Shown: piece after piece, positions 1 through 12,053 of the stretch
Numbering within the stretch: position 1 is the stretch's first letter
Layout: every line of letters begins with the position of its first letter
Assembly (NCBI RefSeq): GCF_016861785.1
Contig: NZ_BOLS01000001.1
Location: forward strand, 124,001 to 188,000
DNA: 64,000 bases
Direction of reading: 5' to 3'
Source: Lacticaseibacillus mingshuiensis
GTDB lineage: Bacteria; Bacillota; Bacilli; Lactobacillales; Lactobacillaceae
Notes under the pieces: model-generated
Databases searched by the model: none
Told to the model about the DNA's origin: nothing
Seen by the model: only the letters and a program-made list of their open reading frames with translations
Made by a program: the position numbers and the translations under genes

Positions 1-1
1 T

Positions 2-280
2 TTCATCGGCTTGTTGGTCCTAGTGATCGCCTTGGCCTTGGTCCAGATCTTGCGCACGCGCTTGGTGATCGCGCCGGGACGCGTGGTGATCGATCACCTG
101 CTGCCGAGCAGTCGCACGATCATTGCGCCGACTGACGCCACGCTGACCGTTCGCGGCCACCAACTGACGCTTGTCGCCAAGTCTTGTGGCACGGTGCGGT
201 TGGTCTATCTGAAAGATCCGGCGCCGCTTGCCGCTGCCTTAGAAGCTGTCGGGGTCACTGTCAAAATGGAAAAGGGGTAA
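2..280 (+). CDS. C-terminal part of a small membrane protein (EbsA-like?), cut by the window edge
   Basis: The reading frame is open from the first bases of the window to the stop at 278-280, so the gene starts outside. The visible part begins with a hydrophobic stretch (about 15 residues), an arginine pair, then a soluble tail with alternating beta-like segments ending in KMEKG. This looks like a small protein with N-terminal membrane segments and a PH-like cytoplasmic tail; EbsA-family proteins of lactobacilli have this build, but that name is a guess from shape and not from a diagnostic motif. The next gene starts six bases after its stop, so the two are probably cotranscribed. Confidence 0.5.
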   Translation, partial: FIGLLVLVIALALVQILRTRLVIAPGRVVIDHLLPSSRTIIAPTDATLTVRGHQLTLVAKSCGTVRLVYLKDPAPLAAALEAVGVTVKMEKG

Positions 281-285
281 CCAGG

Positions 286-1959
286 TTGTCAGATATTGAG
301 ATCGCACAAAAAAATGAAGCAGAAGAAATGCAGCCGATCGTGAAGGTCGCCGCAACGGTGGGTTTGACCGAGGATGATCTAGAGCTTTACGGCAAGGCGA
401 AAGCCAAGCTCAGTTTGCCGACACTCAAGCGTCTGCAGAATCAGCCGCAGGGCAAATTGGTGTTGGTCACGTCGATCAACCCAACGCCGGCCGGTGAAGG
501 CAAATCCACGGTCACCATCGGCCTTGGGGATGCGCTTCGCTTGCGCGGGAAAAATGCGGTGATCGCGCTGCGCGAGCCGTCACTGGGCCCGGTGATGGGG
601 ATGAAAGGCGGCGCGACTGGCGGCGGTTATGCGCAGGTCGTGCCGATGGAAGACATCAACCTGCATTTCACCGGGGACATGCACGCGCTGACCACCACCG
701 TTGATACACTGGCGGCCTTGATCGACAACCATCTCCAGCAAGGCAACGCCCTCAACCTCGATCCGCGGCGCATCACTTGGCGGCGGGTCCTGGACATCAA
801 TGACCGGTCGCTGCGCCATGTGGTTCTCGGTTTGGGCGGCGCTACCTCTGGCACCCCACGCGAAAGCGAATTTGATATCACAGTCGCCAGTGAGCTGATG
901 GCTGTTTTGTGCCTCGCCAGCGACCTGGCGGATCTCAAGGCGCGTATCGCCAAGATCGTGATCGGCTACACCTATGACCGCCAGCCTGTCACGGTCGGCG
1001 ATCTGCAGGTCACCGGCGCGATCGCGATGCTGCTCAAAGACGCGATCAAGCCGAACCTCGTGCAGACGCTGGCCCACACGCCGACGCTGATTCACGGCGG
1101 CCCATTTGCTAACATTGCCCATGGCTGCAATTCCGTCATCGCCACCCGTGCGGCCCTGGCGCTGGGCGATATCGCCATCACCGAGGCGGGCTTCGGCGCG
1201 GATCTCGGCGGTGAAAAATTCATGGATATCAAGACCCCGGTATTGGGCAAGCACCCGGATGCTGTGGTGATCGTCGCGACCGTGCGCGCGCTGAAATATA
1301 ATGGCGGCGTGAAGCTGGCCGACCTGACCGCGGAAAATCGTGAGGCGCTGGCCACCGGGTTTGCCAACCTGAGGCGCCACATTGCCAATATGAAACGTTA
1401 CGGCGTGCCGGTGGTGGTTGCGATCAATGCCTTCACTTCCGACACCGAAGCGGAGCTGTCAGACCTCAAAGCGCTTTGCGAAGCGAGCGGAGCAACGGCC
1501 GTCGAAGCAGACGTCTGGGCACGCGGCGGCGAAGGCGGCCTCGCGCTGGCCGATGCCGTCACCGCGGCCCTGAGCCAGCCGGCAGACTTCACCCCGCTGT
1601 ATGACCCGGCGGCTTCGGTCAAGGATAAGATCGCAACGATCGTGACCCAGATCTATGGGGGCGGCGGTGTCGTGTACGATCACAAGGCGGACCTTGCGCT
1701 GCGCACCATTGCCAAAAATGGCTGGGCGGATTTGCCGATCTGCATGGCTAAGACCCAGTACTCGCTGTCCGATGATCCCAAGAAACTCGGCGCGCCGACC
1801 GGCTTTACGATTCACGTGCGCGACATCGTACCACGGCTCGGCGCAGGCTTTTTGGTCGTGATGACAGGGGATGTCCTGACGATGCCGGGCCTGCCGAAGC
1901 ATCCCGCGGCCCTGGATATGGATGTGTCCGCAGACGGCGTGATCTCAGGCCTGTTTTAA
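286..1959 (+). CDS. fhs: Formate--tetrahydrofolate ligase
   Basis: Makes 10-formyl-tetrahydrofolate from formate, tetrahydrofolate and ATP in the cytoplasm, feeding purine and formyl-methionine synthesis. The P-loop TPAGEGKST lies at about residues 67-75 and the whole 557-residue chain has the usual length of the family. A longer frame is open from 184, but the start chosen is TTG at 286, preceded by an AAAGGGG ribosome-binding site at 272-278; this gives the N-terminus [10 protein letters not shown], typical of Fhs. The upstream gene ends at 280. It could use formate released by pyruvate formate-lyase, encoded further along the window; that link is inference. Confidence 0.96.
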   Translation: MSDIEIAQKNEAEEMQPIVKVAATVGLTEDDLELYGKAKAKLSLPTLKRLQNQPQGKLVLVTSINPTPAGEGKSTVTIGLGDALRLRGKNAVIALREPSLGPVMGMKGGATGGGYAQVVPMEDINLHFTGDMHALTTTVDTLAALIDNHLQQGNALNLDPRRITWRRVLDINDRSLRHVVLGLGGATSGTPRESEFDITVASELMAVLCLASDLADLKARIAKIVIGYTYDRQPVTVGDLQVTGAIAMLLKDAIKPNLVQTLAHTPTLIHGGPFANIAHGCNSVIATRAALALGDIAITEAGFGADLGGEKFMDIKTPVLGKHPDAVVIVATVRALKYNGGVKLADLTAENREALATGFANLRRHIANMKRYGVPVVVAINAFTSDTEAELSDLKALCEASGATAVEADVWARGGEGGLALADAVTAALSQPADFTPLYDPAASVKDKIATIVTQIYGGGGVVYDHKADLALRTIAKNGWADLPICMAKTQYSLSDDPKKLGAPTGFTIHVRDIVPRLGAGFLVVMTGDVLTMPGLPKHPAALDMDVSADGVISGLF

Positions 1960-1984
1960 AACACACCCCTGTGACAGCAGTGTC

Positions 1985-2058
1985 GTGGGCTAAATGTCCG
2001 GGTTCGAGCAGCTAAGGTCTCAATCACCTGGCGGACCCAAGCCCAACATTTGGCCCAC
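1985..2058. repeat. Long imperfect palindrome between fhs and lspA
   Basis: The left arm (1985-2018) starts GTGGGCTAAATGTCC and the right arm (2026-2058) ends ACATTTGGCCCAC, so the two pair imperfectly over about 33 bases around a 7-base loop. Many mismatches would be G-U pairs in RNA. No T-run follows, so it is not a classical terminator. It shares the string GCTAAATGTCC with the palindrome at 13638-13720. Confidence 0.6.
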
Positions 2059-2078
2059 TTCTTTTTTGGAGGAAAATT

Positions 2079-2540
2079 GTGCTCATTTATCTTATCTTAG
2101 CGGTGGTCCTGATCGCCGCCGACCAACTCATCAAAGCCTGGGTGGTCGCCCACATCGCATTGGGGGCGACTCAGCCATTCATCCCAGGCATCCTGAGCCT
2201 GACTCACATTCACAACAACGGCGCCGCGTTTTCCATTTTGGAAGGCAAGCAGTGGTTCTTCTACATCATCACCGTGGTGGCGCTGGTGGTCGTGGCAGCG
2301 CTGTGGCGTGATTCAAAAGGCGCGCCTTGGTATCGCCTGGGGCTGACGCTGATCTTCGCCGGGGCGATCGGCAACTTCATCGATCGCGTTCGGCTCAAGT
2401 ATGTGGTCGACATGTTCCAATTCGACTTCATGAATTTTGCCATTTCAAACTTTGCGGACTGGTGCCTGACCGTGGGCGTGGTGATCGTCGTGATCTACCT
2501 CCTGTTTTTTGACAAGGGGGACTCGAAACGGAAACGCTGA
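2079..2540 (+). CDS. lspA: Lipoprotein signal peptidase (signal peptidase II)
   Basis: Integral membrane aspartyl protease that removes the signal peptide from prolipoproteins after diacylglyceryl transfer. The 153-residue protein has four hydrophobic segments (about 1-22, 58-76, 86-101, 128-145). The conserved blocks are visible: HNNGAAFS near 45-52, GNFIDR at 98-103, VVDMF with Asp111 and NFADW with Asp127; the last two aspartates are the expected catalytic pair. GTG at 2079 is chosen because TTGGAGG lies 6-12 bases upstream. The following pseudouridine synthase gene overlaps or abuts its stop. The lipoprotein at 25681 would be a substrate. Confidence 0.96.
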   Translation: MLIYLILAVVLIAADQLIKAWVVAHIALGATQPFIPGILSLTHIHNNGAAFSILEGKQWFFYIITVVALVVVAALWRDSKGAPWYRLGLTLIFAGAIGNFIDRVRLKYVVDMFQFDFMNFAISNFADWCLTVGVVIVVIYLLFFDKGDSKRKR

Positions 2541-2578
2541 CCTTCACCATCCAGGCAGAAAACGGCCGGCTCGATAAG

Positions 2579-3451
2579 GTGATCGCCGACCATTATCCGG
2601 ACATCACGCGCTCTCAGGCGCAAAAGTGGCTGGAGGCTGGCCACGTGCTGGTGAGCGGCCAGGAGCAGGCGCCAAAATACAAGGTGCATGCCGGCGACGT
2701 GGTAGCCATCACGCCGCCTGAGCCGACGCCGCTTGAAGCTGTGCCCCAAGACATTCCGCTGGACATCGTTTACGAGGATGACCAGGTGATCGTTCTCAAC
2801 AAGCCCCAGGGGATGGTCGTTCATCCCGCACCGGGGCATCCAGATGGCACCTTGGTCAATGGCCTACTTTTTCACGTGGATCTGTCCGCCATCAATGACG
2901 TGATTCGCCCAGGCATCGTGCACCGCATCGACAAGGACACGAGTGGCCTGTTGATGGTGGCCAAGACGCCACTGGCCCAGCAAAGCCTGTCCGCCCAACT
3001 CAAGGCGAAGACCACCGACCGGGAATACCTGGCGATCGTGCATGGCACCTTCAAGGAAACAGAAGGGCGCATCGACAAGCCGCTGGGCCGTGACCCCAAG
3101 GACCGCAAACGTCAGGCGGTGGTCGCAAATGGGCGGCATGCCGTCACGCATTTTCAGGTGCTTGAGCAATTCGCCCATTACGCGCTGGTGCGCTGCCGCC
3201 TGGAAACAGGCCGCACCCATCAGATTCGCGTCCACATGGCGTCGATCGGGCACCCACTGGCCGGCGATCCGCTGTACGGCCCGAAACGGACGCTGCCGGG
3301 CAACGGGCAGTTCCTGCATGCCGCAACGTTGGGCTTCACTCAGCCGGCGACAGGGGAGCGCCTCGAATTTTCCGTCGAGCCACCGGCGCTTTTTCAAAAA
3401 ACCTTGGCGGATCTTGAAGCGGGCATTGACAAGACCCGGCTGGTCCGCTAA
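2579..3451 (+). CDS. RluD-family 23S rRNA pseudouridine synthase
   Basis: Converts uridines to pseudouridine in 23S rRNA. An N-terminal S4 domain (RSQAQKWLEAGHVLVSG) precedes the catalytic RluA/RluD domain, whose motif HRIDKDTSGLL holds the catalytic aspartate; GRTHQIRVHMA follows. GTG 2579 is the first ordinary start codon, but it cuts the S4 domain: the open frame continues upstream with sensible family sequence (TLTFTIQAENGRLDK) as far as a stop at 2510-2512, and contains no ATG, GTG or TTG. Translation may begin at CTG 2537, which overlaps the lspA stop, or at another unusual codon. The AAGGGGG at 2514-2520 would be the ribosome-binding site. The pyr promoter lies in its 3' end. Confidence 0.9.
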   Translation: MIADHYPDITRSQAQKWLEAGHVLVSGQEQAPKYKVHAGDVVAITPPEPTPLEAVPQDIPLDIVYEDDQVIVLNKPQGMVVHPAPGHPDGTLVNGLLFHVDLSAINDVIRPGIVHRIDKDTSGLLMVAKTPLAQQSLSAQLKAKTTDREYLAIVHGTFKETEGRIDKPLGRDPKDRKRQAVVANGRHAVTHFQVLEQFAHYALVRCRLETGRTHQIRVHMASIGHPLAGDPLYGPKRTLPGNGQFLHAATLGFTQPATGERLEFSVEPPALFQKTLADLEAGIDKTRLVR

Positions 3452-3454
3452 AAT
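3426..3454 (+). promoter_or_regulatory. Promoter of the pyrimidine operon
   Basis: TTGACA at 3426-3431 and TAAAAT at 3449-3454, 17 bases apart. It sits inside the 3' end of the pseudouridine synthase gene, and the transcript would start just before the PyrR leader. Confidence 0.75.
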
Positions 3455-3479
3455 TCAGATTAATGTATAGCACCTTTAA

Positions 3480-4166
<687 letters not shown>

Positions 4167-4167
4167 A

Positions 4168-5475
4168 ATGGCTTATCACAATGATGACGCAGTTCTGGAC
4201 ATCCACGACCGCCCAGGCTTCGGCCAATGGGTGGGGCTTTCCATTCAGCATCTGTTTGCCATGTTCGGCTCGACCGTTCTGGTGCCGATCTTGGTCGGCC
4301 TGGATCCGAGCATCGCGCTATTTTCAAGCGGTGTCGGTACCCTGATCTACATTTTGATCACGCGCGGGAAGATCCCGGCTTACATGGGCTCGAGTTTTTC
4401 CTTCATCGTGGTCATGACGTCCTTGATGAAAACAGCGGGCTATCCGGCCATTGCGCAAGGGACCGTCGCAGTCGGCCTGGTCTATCTGATCGTCGCCTTG
4501 ATCGTCAACTTCGCCGGCTCGGCTTGGATCGATAAGGCGCTGCCGCCGATCGTCGTCGGCCCGATCGTGATGGTCATCGGTCTGTCGCTGGCAGGCACCG
4601 CGGCCACCGATGCCACCATGCGCGCCGTCTCTGCGACCAAATCCGTTTACGACATCAAATACTTCATCGTCGCGATGGTCACCTTGGCTGCGACGATCAT
4701 CTACAACATGTATCTGAAAAAATTCATCAGCCTCCTGCCAATTTTGCTGGGTCTGATCACGGGCTACATCGTCGCGATCTTCGCGGGCATCGTGGACTTC
4801 ACCCCGGTGGTCAAGGCCGCCTGGTTCTCCCTGCCAAACTTCCAGATTCCGTTTCTTACCTACCAACCGAAATTATACTTAGGCGCGATCTTGTCCATGG
4901 CGCCGATCGCGTTTGTCACCATGACCGAACATATGGGCCACATCATGGTCCTCAATGAAATGACGCACCGCAACTTCTTCAAGGATCCCGGCCTGAACCA
5001 CACCCTGGCAGGGGACGGCACCGCTTCGATCATCGCTGGCTTTGTCGGTGGCCCGCCGATCACCTCTTACGGGGAAAACATCGGCGTGATGGCCATGACC
5101 AAGGTCCACTCCGTTTACGTCCTGGGTGGCGCCGCGTTCTTCGCCATTCTGTTCGCCTTCATCGGCAAGCTTTCCGCCTTGATCCACACCATTCCAAGTC
5201 CCGTTATCGGCGGTATTTCCTTCCTTCTGTTTGGGGTCATTGCCTCAAACGGGTTGAAGGTCCTGATCGACAACAAGGTGGACTTCAATAAGAAGCGCAA
5301 TCTGATGATCGGCTCGACGATCTTAGTCATCGGCATCGGCAACGCCCAGCTCCAAGTGGCCGGCATGACCTTCTCCGGGCTGGCGATCGCCACCGTCATC
5401 GGCATCTTGATGAACTTCATTCTGCCGCAAAACGCAGCCAACGAGGAGGCGCCGGTCGATGCCAAACACAATTGA
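4168..5475 (+). CDS. pyrP: Uracil permease (NCS2 family)
   Basis: Membrane transporter that imports uracil, probably with protons. The 435-residue product is hydrophobic throughout, with about a dozen or more predicted membrane segments. NCS2-type features include the GLxxLF-like N-terminal region, [15 protein letters not shown] and [18 protein letters not shown] 4168 has GGAGG 7 bases upstream; the longer frame from 4039 is only the overlap with pyrR. Placement between pyrR and pyrB means that salvage uptake is under the same attenuation as synthesis. Its 3' end overlaps pyrB by 17 bases. The symbol uraA is used for the same family. Confidence 0.94.
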   Translation: MAYHNDDAVLDIHDRPGFGQWVGLSIQHLFAMFGSTVLVPILVGLDPSIALFSSGVGTLIYILITRGKIPAYMGSSFSFIVVMTSLMKTAGYPAIAQGTVAVGLVYLIVALIVNFAGSAWIDKALPPIVVGPIVMVIGLSLAGTAATDATMRAVSATKSVYDIKYFIVAMVTLAATIIYNMYLKKFISLLPILLGLITGYIVAIFAGIVDFTPVVKAAWFSLPNFQIPFLTYQPKLYLGAILSMAPIAFVTMTEHMGHIMVLNEMTHRNFFKDPGLNHTLAGDGTASIIAGFVGGPPITSYGENIGVMAMTKVHSVYVLGGAAFFAILFAFIGKLSALIHTIPSPVIGGISFLLFGVIASNGLKVLIDNKVDFNKKRNLMIGSTILVIGIGNAQLQVAGMTFSGLAIATVIGILMNFILPQNAANEEAPVDAKHN

Positions 5476-6415
5476 GCATTTTGTGGCCGCCGATCAGGTC
5501 ACAACTGAGTTGGCGGGGCAATTGATCGACCGGGCCGAGGCCTTTAAAAATGGTGCGATCGCCAATATCGATCTCCCGACCTATGCTGCCAATCTGTTTT
5601 TCGAAGCGTCGACGCGCACGCACACGTCCTTTGAAATGGCGGAGCGCAAACTCGGCATGACGGTCCTGCCTTTTGATCCCGCACACAGCTCGGTGACAAA
5701 AGGCGAGACGCTGGGCGACACCCTGCGGACGCTCGCCGCGATCGGCGTGCAGGTGGCGGTGATCCGCCATCCCGAAGACAATTACTACAAACCGCTGATC
5801 GAAGCGGGCTTGCCGCTGCATCTGATCAATGCCGGAGACGGCGCCGGCCAGCATCCCAGCCAAATGATGCTGGATCTGATGACCATTCACGAGGCATTCG
5901 GTCATTTCAAGGGCTTGAAAGTCGGCATCGTGGGCGACCTAGCGCATTCGCGGGTCGCGCGCAGTGACATGCAGATCTTGACGAAACTCGGCGCCAGCGT
6001 CGCATTTTCCGGGCCAAAAGCCTGGTACACCGACGACTTCAAGGCATATGGCCCGTATGTCCCGCTCAAGGACCTGGCCCCAGCCGTGGATGTGTTGATG
6101 TTGCTGCGGGTGCAGCTCGAGCGCCTGTCCGATGCGGAAAAAGCGGAGTTCTCGGCCGCCACGTATCACGCGCGTTTTGGGGTCACCCAAAGCATTTACG
6201 ATAGCATGCAGCCCCGCGCGATCATCATGCATCCAGCCCCCGTCAACCGCGATGTTGAACTAGCCAGCAATTTGGTGCAAGCCAATCGCTCCCGCATTTT
6301 TGACCAAATGCAAAACGGGGTCTTCATGCGCATGGCGATGCTCGAGCTGGTCTGCCACAGTCCGTTGACCGATAAAGGAGACTTCCCACATGCAAACGCT
6401 GATTCAAAACGCTGA
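5459..6415 (+). CDS. pyrB: Aspartate carbamoyltransferase catalytic subunit
   Basis: Condenses carbamoyl phosphate with aspartate, the second step of UMP synthesis. The carbamoyl-phosphate motif STRTH is at residues 51-55 and HPSQ at 132-135; [10 protein letters not shown] near the C-terminus binds aspartate. The length of 318 residues is usual. ATG 5459 lies within the permease 3' end, with GAGGAGG at about 5445. No regulatory subunit gene (pyrI) is present, as expected in Firmicutes. The 3' end overlaps pyrC by 26 bases, suggesting translational coupling. Confidence 0.96.
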   Translation: MPNTIEHFVAADQVTTELAGQLIDRAEAFKNGAIANIDLPTYAANLFFEASTRTHTSFEMAERKLGMTVLPFDPAHSSVTKGETLGDTLRTLAAIGVQVAVIRHPEDNYYKPLIEAGLPLHLINAGDGAGQHPSQMMLDLMTIHEAFGHFKGLKVGIVGDLAHSRVARSDMQILTKLGASVAFSGPKAWYTDDFKAYGPYVPLKDLAPAVDVLMLLRVQLERLSDAEKAEFSAATYHARFGVTQSIYDSMQPRAIIMHPAPVNRDVELASNLVQANRSRIFDQMQNGVFMRMAMLELVCHSPLTDKGDFPHANADSKR

Positions 6416-7655
6416 CCTGCTCGGCGAAGGCACACTGCTCGACGTTCTGATCGACGACGGCGTGATCGTCGCGCTGGGCCGCGGCCTCGCGCATCAAGAC
6501 GGGGCAACCATTCTCGACGCCGATCGGCAAACGCTCCTGCCAGGGTTGATCGATGTGCACGTCCATTACCGCGAACCGGGCTTTGAGCAAAAAGAGACGA
6601 TCGCCACCGGGGCGGCTGCGGCTGCGCATGGCGGCTTCACGACGACCTTGGCGATGCCAAACCTTGATCCGGTGCCGGATACCGTCGACCACCTGATGCC
6701 ATTGCTGGCGAAAAATGCCAGCGATGCCAAGATCCATGTGCGCCAGTTTGCCTCGCTCACTCAGGGTCGAAGCGGCAACACGCTGGTGGATTTCCAGGCG
6801 CTGCACGACGCCGGCGCGATCGGGTTTTCCGATGATGGGTCGGGCATTCAAAACGCGTTGACGATGTACCAGGCAATGCAGGCGGCGGCTAAAGTCGACG
6901 CCCCGATCGCCGCGCACATCGAAGACGCCAGCCTCATGCAAGGCGGGGTAATGAACGCCGGCCGCATCGCTGATGAGCTGGGCCTCAAGGGCATCATCAA
7001 CCAAAGCGAAAGTAGCCAGCTGGCCCGTGACCTTGATCTGGCCGCCGCCACCGGGGTCCATTACCATGCCTGCCACATCTCCACGCGCCAAAGCGTCGAG
7101 TTGATCCGCGCCGCGAAAAAACAGGGCGTCAACGTCACCGCCGAAGTCTCGCCGCATCATTTGCTGCTGGATGAGACCGACATTCACAAAGACGACCCGA
7201 TGATGAAAATGAATCCGCCTTTGCGCAGTCGCGCCGATCATCTGGCCCTCATCGAAGGCCTTGCGGATGGCACGCTGGATCTGATCGCCACGGATCACGC
7301 GCCGCACACCGCCGCGGATAAGGCCGGGTCAATGGCGACCGCCGCGTTTGGCATCGTCGGCAGCGAGACCGCGTTTGCAACGCTGTACACGCAGTTTGTC
7401 GAAAGCAAAATGTTCACCTTGGCGCAGCTCATCAACTGGATGAGCACCAACCCTGCGACGCTGTTCAACCTGCCAGGCGGGCGCATCGCGGTTGGGGCCC
7501 CGGCGGATCTGACTCTGGTCGACCTGACCACGCCGTACACGATCGACGCCGCCGACTTTTTATCCAAGGGCAAAAACAGTCCGTTCATCGGGCGCGAAGT
7601 CCGGGGCAAAGTGCGATTGACACTCGCTGGGGGCCAGATCGCGTATCAGGCGTGA
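6390..7655 (+). CDS. pyrC: Dihydroorotase
   Basis: Zinc amidohydrolase that closes carbamoyl aspartate to dihydroorotate. The metal motif [10 protein letters not shown] is at residues 55-64 and TDHAPH, with the catalytic aspartate, at 301-306; the 421-residue length fits the type I class. ATG 6390 is inside the end of pyrB with AAAGGAG about 10 bases upstream. A structured spacer separates it from carA. Confidence 0.96.
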   Translation: MQTLIQNADLLGEGTLLDVLIDDGVIVALGRGLAHQDGATILDADRQTLLPGLIDVHVHYREPGFEQKETIATGAAAAAHGGFTTTLAMPNLDPVPDTVDHLMPLLAKNASDAKIHVRQFASLTQGRSGNTLVDFQALHDAGAIGFSDDGSGIQNALTMYQAMQAAAKVDAPIAAHIEDASLMQGGVMNAGRIADELGLKGIINQSESSQLARDLDLAAATGVHYHACHISTRQSVELIRAAKKQGVNVTAEVSPHHLLLDETDIHKDDPMMKMNPPLRSRADHLALIEGLADGTLDLIATDHAPHTAADKAGSMATAAFGIVGSETAFATLYTQFVESKMFTLAQLINWMSTNPATLFNLPGGRIAVGAPADLTLVDLTTPYTIDAADFLSKGKNSPFIGREVRGKVRLTLAGGQIAYQA

Positions 7656-7669
7656 CCGGAAAGGCGCTC

Positions 7670-7720
7670 AGGCGCCACAGGGGCCTCAGACCGAGGCGGC
7701 GACTCAGACCTGTGGCGCCT
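7670..7720 (+). other. Intercistronic hairpin between pyrC and carA
   Basis: Perfect 12-base arms AGGCGCCACAGG (7670-7681) and CCTGTGGCGCCT (7709-7720), enclosing a small inner hairpin GCCTC/GAGGC at 7683-7697. No T-run follows, so it is not an ordinary terminator; it could protect or cleave the operon mRNA. Confidence 0.65.
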
Positions 7721-7789
7721 AGTCGGACCGCAACATGATCGCGCCCTGCACCTATTTTTCCAGCATGACCAATCAGAGGAGGGAACCAG

Positions 7790-8881
7790 TTGAAACGCTA
7801 TTTGATCCTAGAAGACGGCAGTGTTTTTCCAGGCGAGGGATTCGGTGCAAAAACCGTGACCACCGGTGAGATCGTCTTCAACACCGGCATGAGCGGCTAT
7901 CAAGAGACCATCACTGACCAAAGTTACAACGGCCAGATCATCACCTTTACCTATCCACTGATCGGCAATTGCGGCATCAACCGCGACGATTACGAAAGCA
8001 TCAACCCCACGGCCAAAGGGGTGGTGGTCCGCGAAGTTGCGCGCGTCACCGGCAACTGGCGCGCGCAAATGAGCCTGGATGAATTTTTGCGGCGCAAGCA
8101 CATCCCCGGCATTGCCGGCATCGACACCCGCGCGCTGACCAAGCGGCTGCGGGAGGCCGGCACCATGAAGGCCAGCATTGTCGACGCCGCAGACGCCCAT
8201 GCCTTTGACCAACTCAAGGCGCTTGTCCTGCCGAAAAATCAGGTGCTGCAGGTGGCCACAACGCACGCGTTTCCCGCCCCTGGCAGTGGCCGCAATGTCG
8301 CGGTGATCGATTTTGGGCTGAAGCACAGTATTTTGCGCGAGCTGGCCAAACGCGACTGCAACTTGACGGTCCTGCCGCCAACCACCACCGCAGAAGAACT
8401 CCTCGACCTGGATCCGGATGGCGTGATGCTGACGAACGGCCCTGGCGACCCCAAGGATGTCGCGGAAGCGCTGACCATGATTCGCGGCATCGAGGGCAAA
8501 ATTCCGCTGTTTGGCATTTGCCTCGGCCATCAATTGTTCGCGCTGGCCAATGGCGCCAACACCTTCAAGATGAAATACGGGCACCGCGGCTTCAACCATC
8601 CGGTGCGCGAGATCGCGACCGGCCGCATCGACTTCACCAGCCAAAATCATGGCTATGCCGTCGACCCGCAGTCGATCGACCCCGATCAATTGATCGTCAC
8701 CCATGAAGAGATCAACGACCACACCGTCGAGGGCCTGCGCCACCGGCTGTACCCGGCCTTTTCCGTCCAGTTCCATCCGGATGCGGCGCCGGGTCCACAT
8801 GACGCCGACCATCTCTTCGACGAATTTATGGAAATGATGGATGCCTTCAAGTTGCGAGGAAAGGAAGTTCACAATGCCTAA
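7790..8881 (+). CDS. carA: Carbamoyl-phosphate synthase, glutaminase (small) subunit
   Basis: Releases ammonia from glutamine and passes it to CarB. The N-terminal small-chain domain is followed by a class I glutamine amidotransferase domain: GICLGHQ with nucleophile Cys244, and FHPDAAPGP with His329. The third residue of the usual Cys-His-Glu triad is Asp331 here (HPD instead of HPE). TTG 7790 is the start, with AGAGGAGGG about 8 bases upstream, giving [13 protein letters not shown]. The stop overlaps the carB start by 8 bases. In this pyrimidine operon it would often be called pyrAA. Confidence 0.95.
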   Translation: MKRYLILEDGSVFPGEGFGAKTVTTGEIVFNTGMSGYQETITDQSYNGQIITFTYPLIGNCGINRDDYESINPTAKGVVVREVARVTGNWRAQMSLDEFLRRKHIPGIAGIDTRALTKRLREAGTMKASIVDAADAHAFDQLKALVLPKNQVLQVATTHAFPAPGSGRNVAVIDFGLKHSILRELAKRDCNLTVLPPTTTAEELLDLDPDGVMLTNGPGDPKDVAEALTMIRGIEGKIPLFGICLGHQLFALANGANTFKMKYGHRGFNHPVREIATGRIDFTSQNHGYAVDPQSIDPDQLIVTHEEINDHTVEGLRHRLYPAFSVQFHPDAAPGPHDADHLFDEFMEMMDAFKLRGKEVHNA

Positions 8882-11800
8882 GCGTCAAGATATTCACAAG
8901 ATCCTGGTCATCGGCTCCGGCCCGATCATCATCGGCCAGGCCGCCGAATTCGACGACTCCGGCACCCAGGCCTGCCTGGCGCTCAAGGAAGAGGGTTACG
9001 AGGTCGTGCTCGTCAACTCCAACCCCGCGACCATCATGACCGACAAAGAGATCGCCGATCAAGTCTACATCGAGCCACTCACCGTCGAATTTGTTTCCCA
9101 GATTCTGCGCAAGGAATTGCCGGATGCGATCTTGCCGACGATCGGCGGGCAGATCGGCCTGAACTTGGCGATGGAATTGGCGAATTCCGGCATCCTCGAG
9201 CAGCTGCACATCGAATTGCTGGGCACCAAGCTCACCGCGATCGACCAAGCCGAGGACCGCGAGCTGTTCAAAAATCTGATGCAGTCGCTCAACGAACCGA
9301 TTCCGGAATCCACCATCGCGCATAATTTTGACGACGCCAAGGCCTTTGCGGAAAAAATCGGCTACCCGGTCATCATTCGGCCAGCCTTCACCATGGGCGG
9401 CACAGGCGGCGGCATTGCGAAAAACGAAGCCGACCTCGCCACCATCACCGAAAACGGTCTGAACCTCAGCCCCGTCAACCAGGTCCTGGTCGAGCGCTCG
9501 ATCGCCGGATACAAAGAGATCGAATTTGAAGTGATGCGCGACGCCGCCGATAACGCGATCGTGGTCTGCAACATGGAAAACTTCGATCCGGTCGGCGTTC
9601 ACACCGGCGACTCGGTGGTGTTTGCCCCGGTCCAGACCCTGACGGACAAAGAAGTGCAAATGCTGCGGGACGCCTCGCTGAAGATCATTCGCGCGCTGAA
9701 GATCGAAGGCGGCTGCAATGTGCAGCTGGCGCTCGACCCGAATTCCTTCAAGTACTACATCATCGAAGTCAACCCGCGGGTGTCCCGCTCCAGTGCACTG
9801 GCCTCCAAGGCGACCGGTTATCCGATTGCGAAAATGGCGGCGAAGATCGCAGTCGGTCTGACGCTTGATGAGATCAAAAACCCGATCACCGATGCGACCT
9901 TTGCCGAATTTGAACCGATGCTGGATTACGTCGTCTGCAAGATTCCACGCTTTCCATTTGACAAATTCGAACATGGCGACCGCCGCCTGGGCACGCAGAT
10001 GAAGGCGACTGGTGAAGTCATGGCGATCGGCCGCACGATCGAGGAAAGTCTCCTCAAGGCCGTGCGCGGGCTGGAAGTGGGCGCCGTGCATCTCTGGGGC
10101 CAGCCATATGCCGACAGCACCGATGAACAGCTGTCCACCAACATCATCCAGGCCAACGACATGCGCCTGTTTTACATCGCCGAAGCCTTCCGCCGCGGCT
10201 TTACGATCGAGGAGATCGCAGAACTTTCCGGCATCAACCCATTTTTCCTCGACAAGATTCTGCACATCACCGAGCTGGAAGATGAGTTAAAGGCGCAGCC
10301 GGAGGACGTGGACCTGCTGCACATCGCTAAACGCAACGGCTTTGCCGACGCGACGATCGCCAAGCTTTGGGCTGAGACGCCTGACGCCATTCGCGATCTG
10401 CGCAAGGAAAATGGCATCGTGCCGGTCTACAAGATGGTCGATACCTGCGCCGGTGAGTTTGCCTCGAGCACCCCATATTTCTACAGCACCTATGAGACCG
10501 AGACCGAAAGCACGGAAGATGGCCGCGAAAGCATTCTGGTGCTGGGCTCTGGCCCAATTCGCATCGGGCAAGGCGTCGAGTTCGATTACGCAACGGTCCA
10601 TTCCGTCAAGGCGATTCAAAAGGCGGGCTTTGAAGCCATCATCATGAACTCCAACCCCGAGACCGTGTCGACTGACTTTTCCATTTCGGATAAGCTGTAC
10701 TTCGAGCCGCTGACCGAAGAGGATGTGCTGAATGTGATCGACCTCGAGCAGCCCCGCGGCGTGATCGTCCAATTCGGCGGGCAGACCGCCATCAATTTGG
10801 CGGCGCCGCTTGAAAAACACGGGGTGAAGATCCTGGGCACCAGCCTCGACGACCTCGATGCCGCCGAGGACCGCGACCGCTTCGATGCGATCATCAAATC
10901 GCTGAACATCCCGCAGCCAGTCGGGGACACCGCCACGGACAAGGCCGGCGCGTTGAAAATTGCGGCGCGCATCGGTTATCCGGTGCTGGTCCGTCCAAGT
11001 TATGTGCTGGGCGGCCGGGCAATGGAGATCGTGCATGACGAAGACGAACTGGCCCAATACATCAACGAAGCCGTCTCGGTCTCACACGACCATCCCGTTT
11101 TGATCGACCAGTACCTCGTCGGCAAGGAATGCGAAGTCGACGCGATCACGGATGGCGAGACGGTCGTCATTCCGGGCATCATGGAACACATCGAGCGCGC
11201 CGGCGTCCATTCCGGCGACTCAATGGCCGTTTACCCACCGCAAGATTTTAGCCAAAAAGTGATCGATCAGATCGAACATCAGACCATCGCCCTGGCGCAT
11301 GCGCTGCATTGCATCGGCATCATGAATGTGCAGTTCATCGTCCGCGACGAACAAGTCTACGTGATCGAAGTCAATCCGCGGGCCTCTCGCACCGTGCCAT
11401 TCCTGAGCAAGGTGACGGGCATCGCGATGGCGCAAGTCGCCACTCAAGCCATTTTAGGCGCGAGCCTGAAAGACATGGGCTTCACGACGGGCATTTTGCC
11501 AGTGCGCCCAGGCGTGCATGTGAAGTCGCCAGTGTTCTCATTCTCCAAGCTCAATGAGGTCGATAGTGCGCTTGGGCCGGAAATGAAATCCACCGGGGAA
11601 GTCATGGGCAGCGACACGACGCTCGACAAGGCGCTGTACAAAGCCTTCGAAGCCAGCCACACCCATTTGCCGCGATACGGCACCGCGCTGTTCACGGTCG
11701 CCGATGCGGACAAGACAGAGGCCGTGGCCTTGGCCCGCCGCTTCCGTGAAGTCGGCTACCAGATCGTCGCAACGGCAGGCACCGCCGCCGCATTGCGCGA

Positions 11801-12053
11801 CGCCGGCATCACCGTTTCCACCATCACCAAGCTCGGCGAAAGCGGGGAAAACGCGATCTTGGATGCCATCGAGGACCGCAAGTTGCAGGTCGTCATCAAC
11901 ACGACGTCCGGCGACAAGGCAACCACCAGCGACGGGTACCGCATTCGCCAAGCCGCGATCATGCATGGCGTGCCGCTGATGACGAGCCTGGATACCGTGG
12001 GCGCCATTCTCGGCGTGCTCGAGTCCCGCGCGTTCACCACCCAGCCTTTATAA
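8874..12053 (+). CDS. carB: Carbamoyl-phosphate synthase, large subunit
   Basis: Makes carbamoyl phosphate from bicarbonate, ammonia and two ATP. The two homologous ATP-grasp halves are both intact: [14 protein letters not shown] in the first and [16 protein letters not shown] in the second, each followed by an ATP-grasp fold; the last 130 or so residues are the MGS-like allosteric domain. The length of 1059 residues is standard. ATG 8874 ([10 protein letters not shown]) is chosen over the open frame from 8841 because AGGAAAGGAAG precedes it. It ends in CCT TTA TAA, where the stop falls within a TATAATAGAAGAAA element. Often called pyrAB. Confidence 0.97.
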   Translation: MPKRQDIHKILVIGSGPIIIGQAAEFDDSGTQACLALKEEGYEVVLVNSNPATIMTDKEIADQVYIEPLTVEFVSQILRKELPDAILPTIGGQIGLNLAMELANSGILEQLHIELLGTKLTAIDQAEDRELFKNLMQSLNEPIPESTIAHNFDDAKAFAEKIGYPVIIRPAFTMGGTGGGIAKNEADLATITENGLNLSPVNQVLVERSIAGYKEIEFEVMRDAADNAIVVCNMENFDPVGVHTGDSVVFAPVQTLTDKEVQMLRDASLKIIRALKIEGGCNVQLALDPNSFKYYIIEVNPRVSRSSALASKATGYPIAKMAAKIAVGLTLDEIKNPITDATFAEFEPMLDYVVCKIPRFPFDKFEHGDRRLGTQMKATGEVMAIGRTIEESLLKAVRGLEVGAVHLWGQPYADSTDEQLSTNIIQANDMRLFYIAEAFRRGFTIEEIAELSGINPFFLDKILHITELEDELKAQPEDVDLLHIAKRNGFADATIAKLWAETPDAIRDLRKENGIVPVYKMVDTCAGEFASSTPYFYSTYETETESTEDGRESILVLGSGPIRIGQGVEFDYATVHSVKAIQKAGFEAIIMNSNPETVSTDFSISDKLYFEPLTEEDVLNVIDLEQPRGVIVQFGGQTAINLAAPLEKHGVKILGTSLDDLDAAEDRDRFDAIIKSLNIPQPVGDTATDKAGALKIAARIGYPVLVRPSYVLGGRAMEIVHDEDELAQYINEAVSVSHDHPVLIDQYLVGKECEVDAITDGETVVIPGIMEHIERAGVHSGDSMAVYPPQDFSQKVIDQIEHQTIALAHALHCIGIMNVQFIVRDEQVYVIEVNPRASRTVPFLSKVTGIAMAQVATQAILGASLKDMGFTTGILPVRPGVHVKSPVFSFSKLNEVDSALGPEMKSTGEVMGSDTTLDKALYKAFEASHTHLPRYGTALFTVADADKTEAVALARRFREVGYQIVATAGTAAALRDAGITVSTITKLGESGENAILDAIEDRKLQVVINTTSGDKATTSDGYRIRQAAIMHGVPLMTSLDTVGAILGVLESRAFTTQPL

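Noticed and set aside
184-285. Extended start of fhs at 184
   Set aside because: It would overlap the upstream gene by about 100 bases and gives a Cys/Arg-rich N-terminus absent from the family; TTG 286 has a proper ribosome-binding site.
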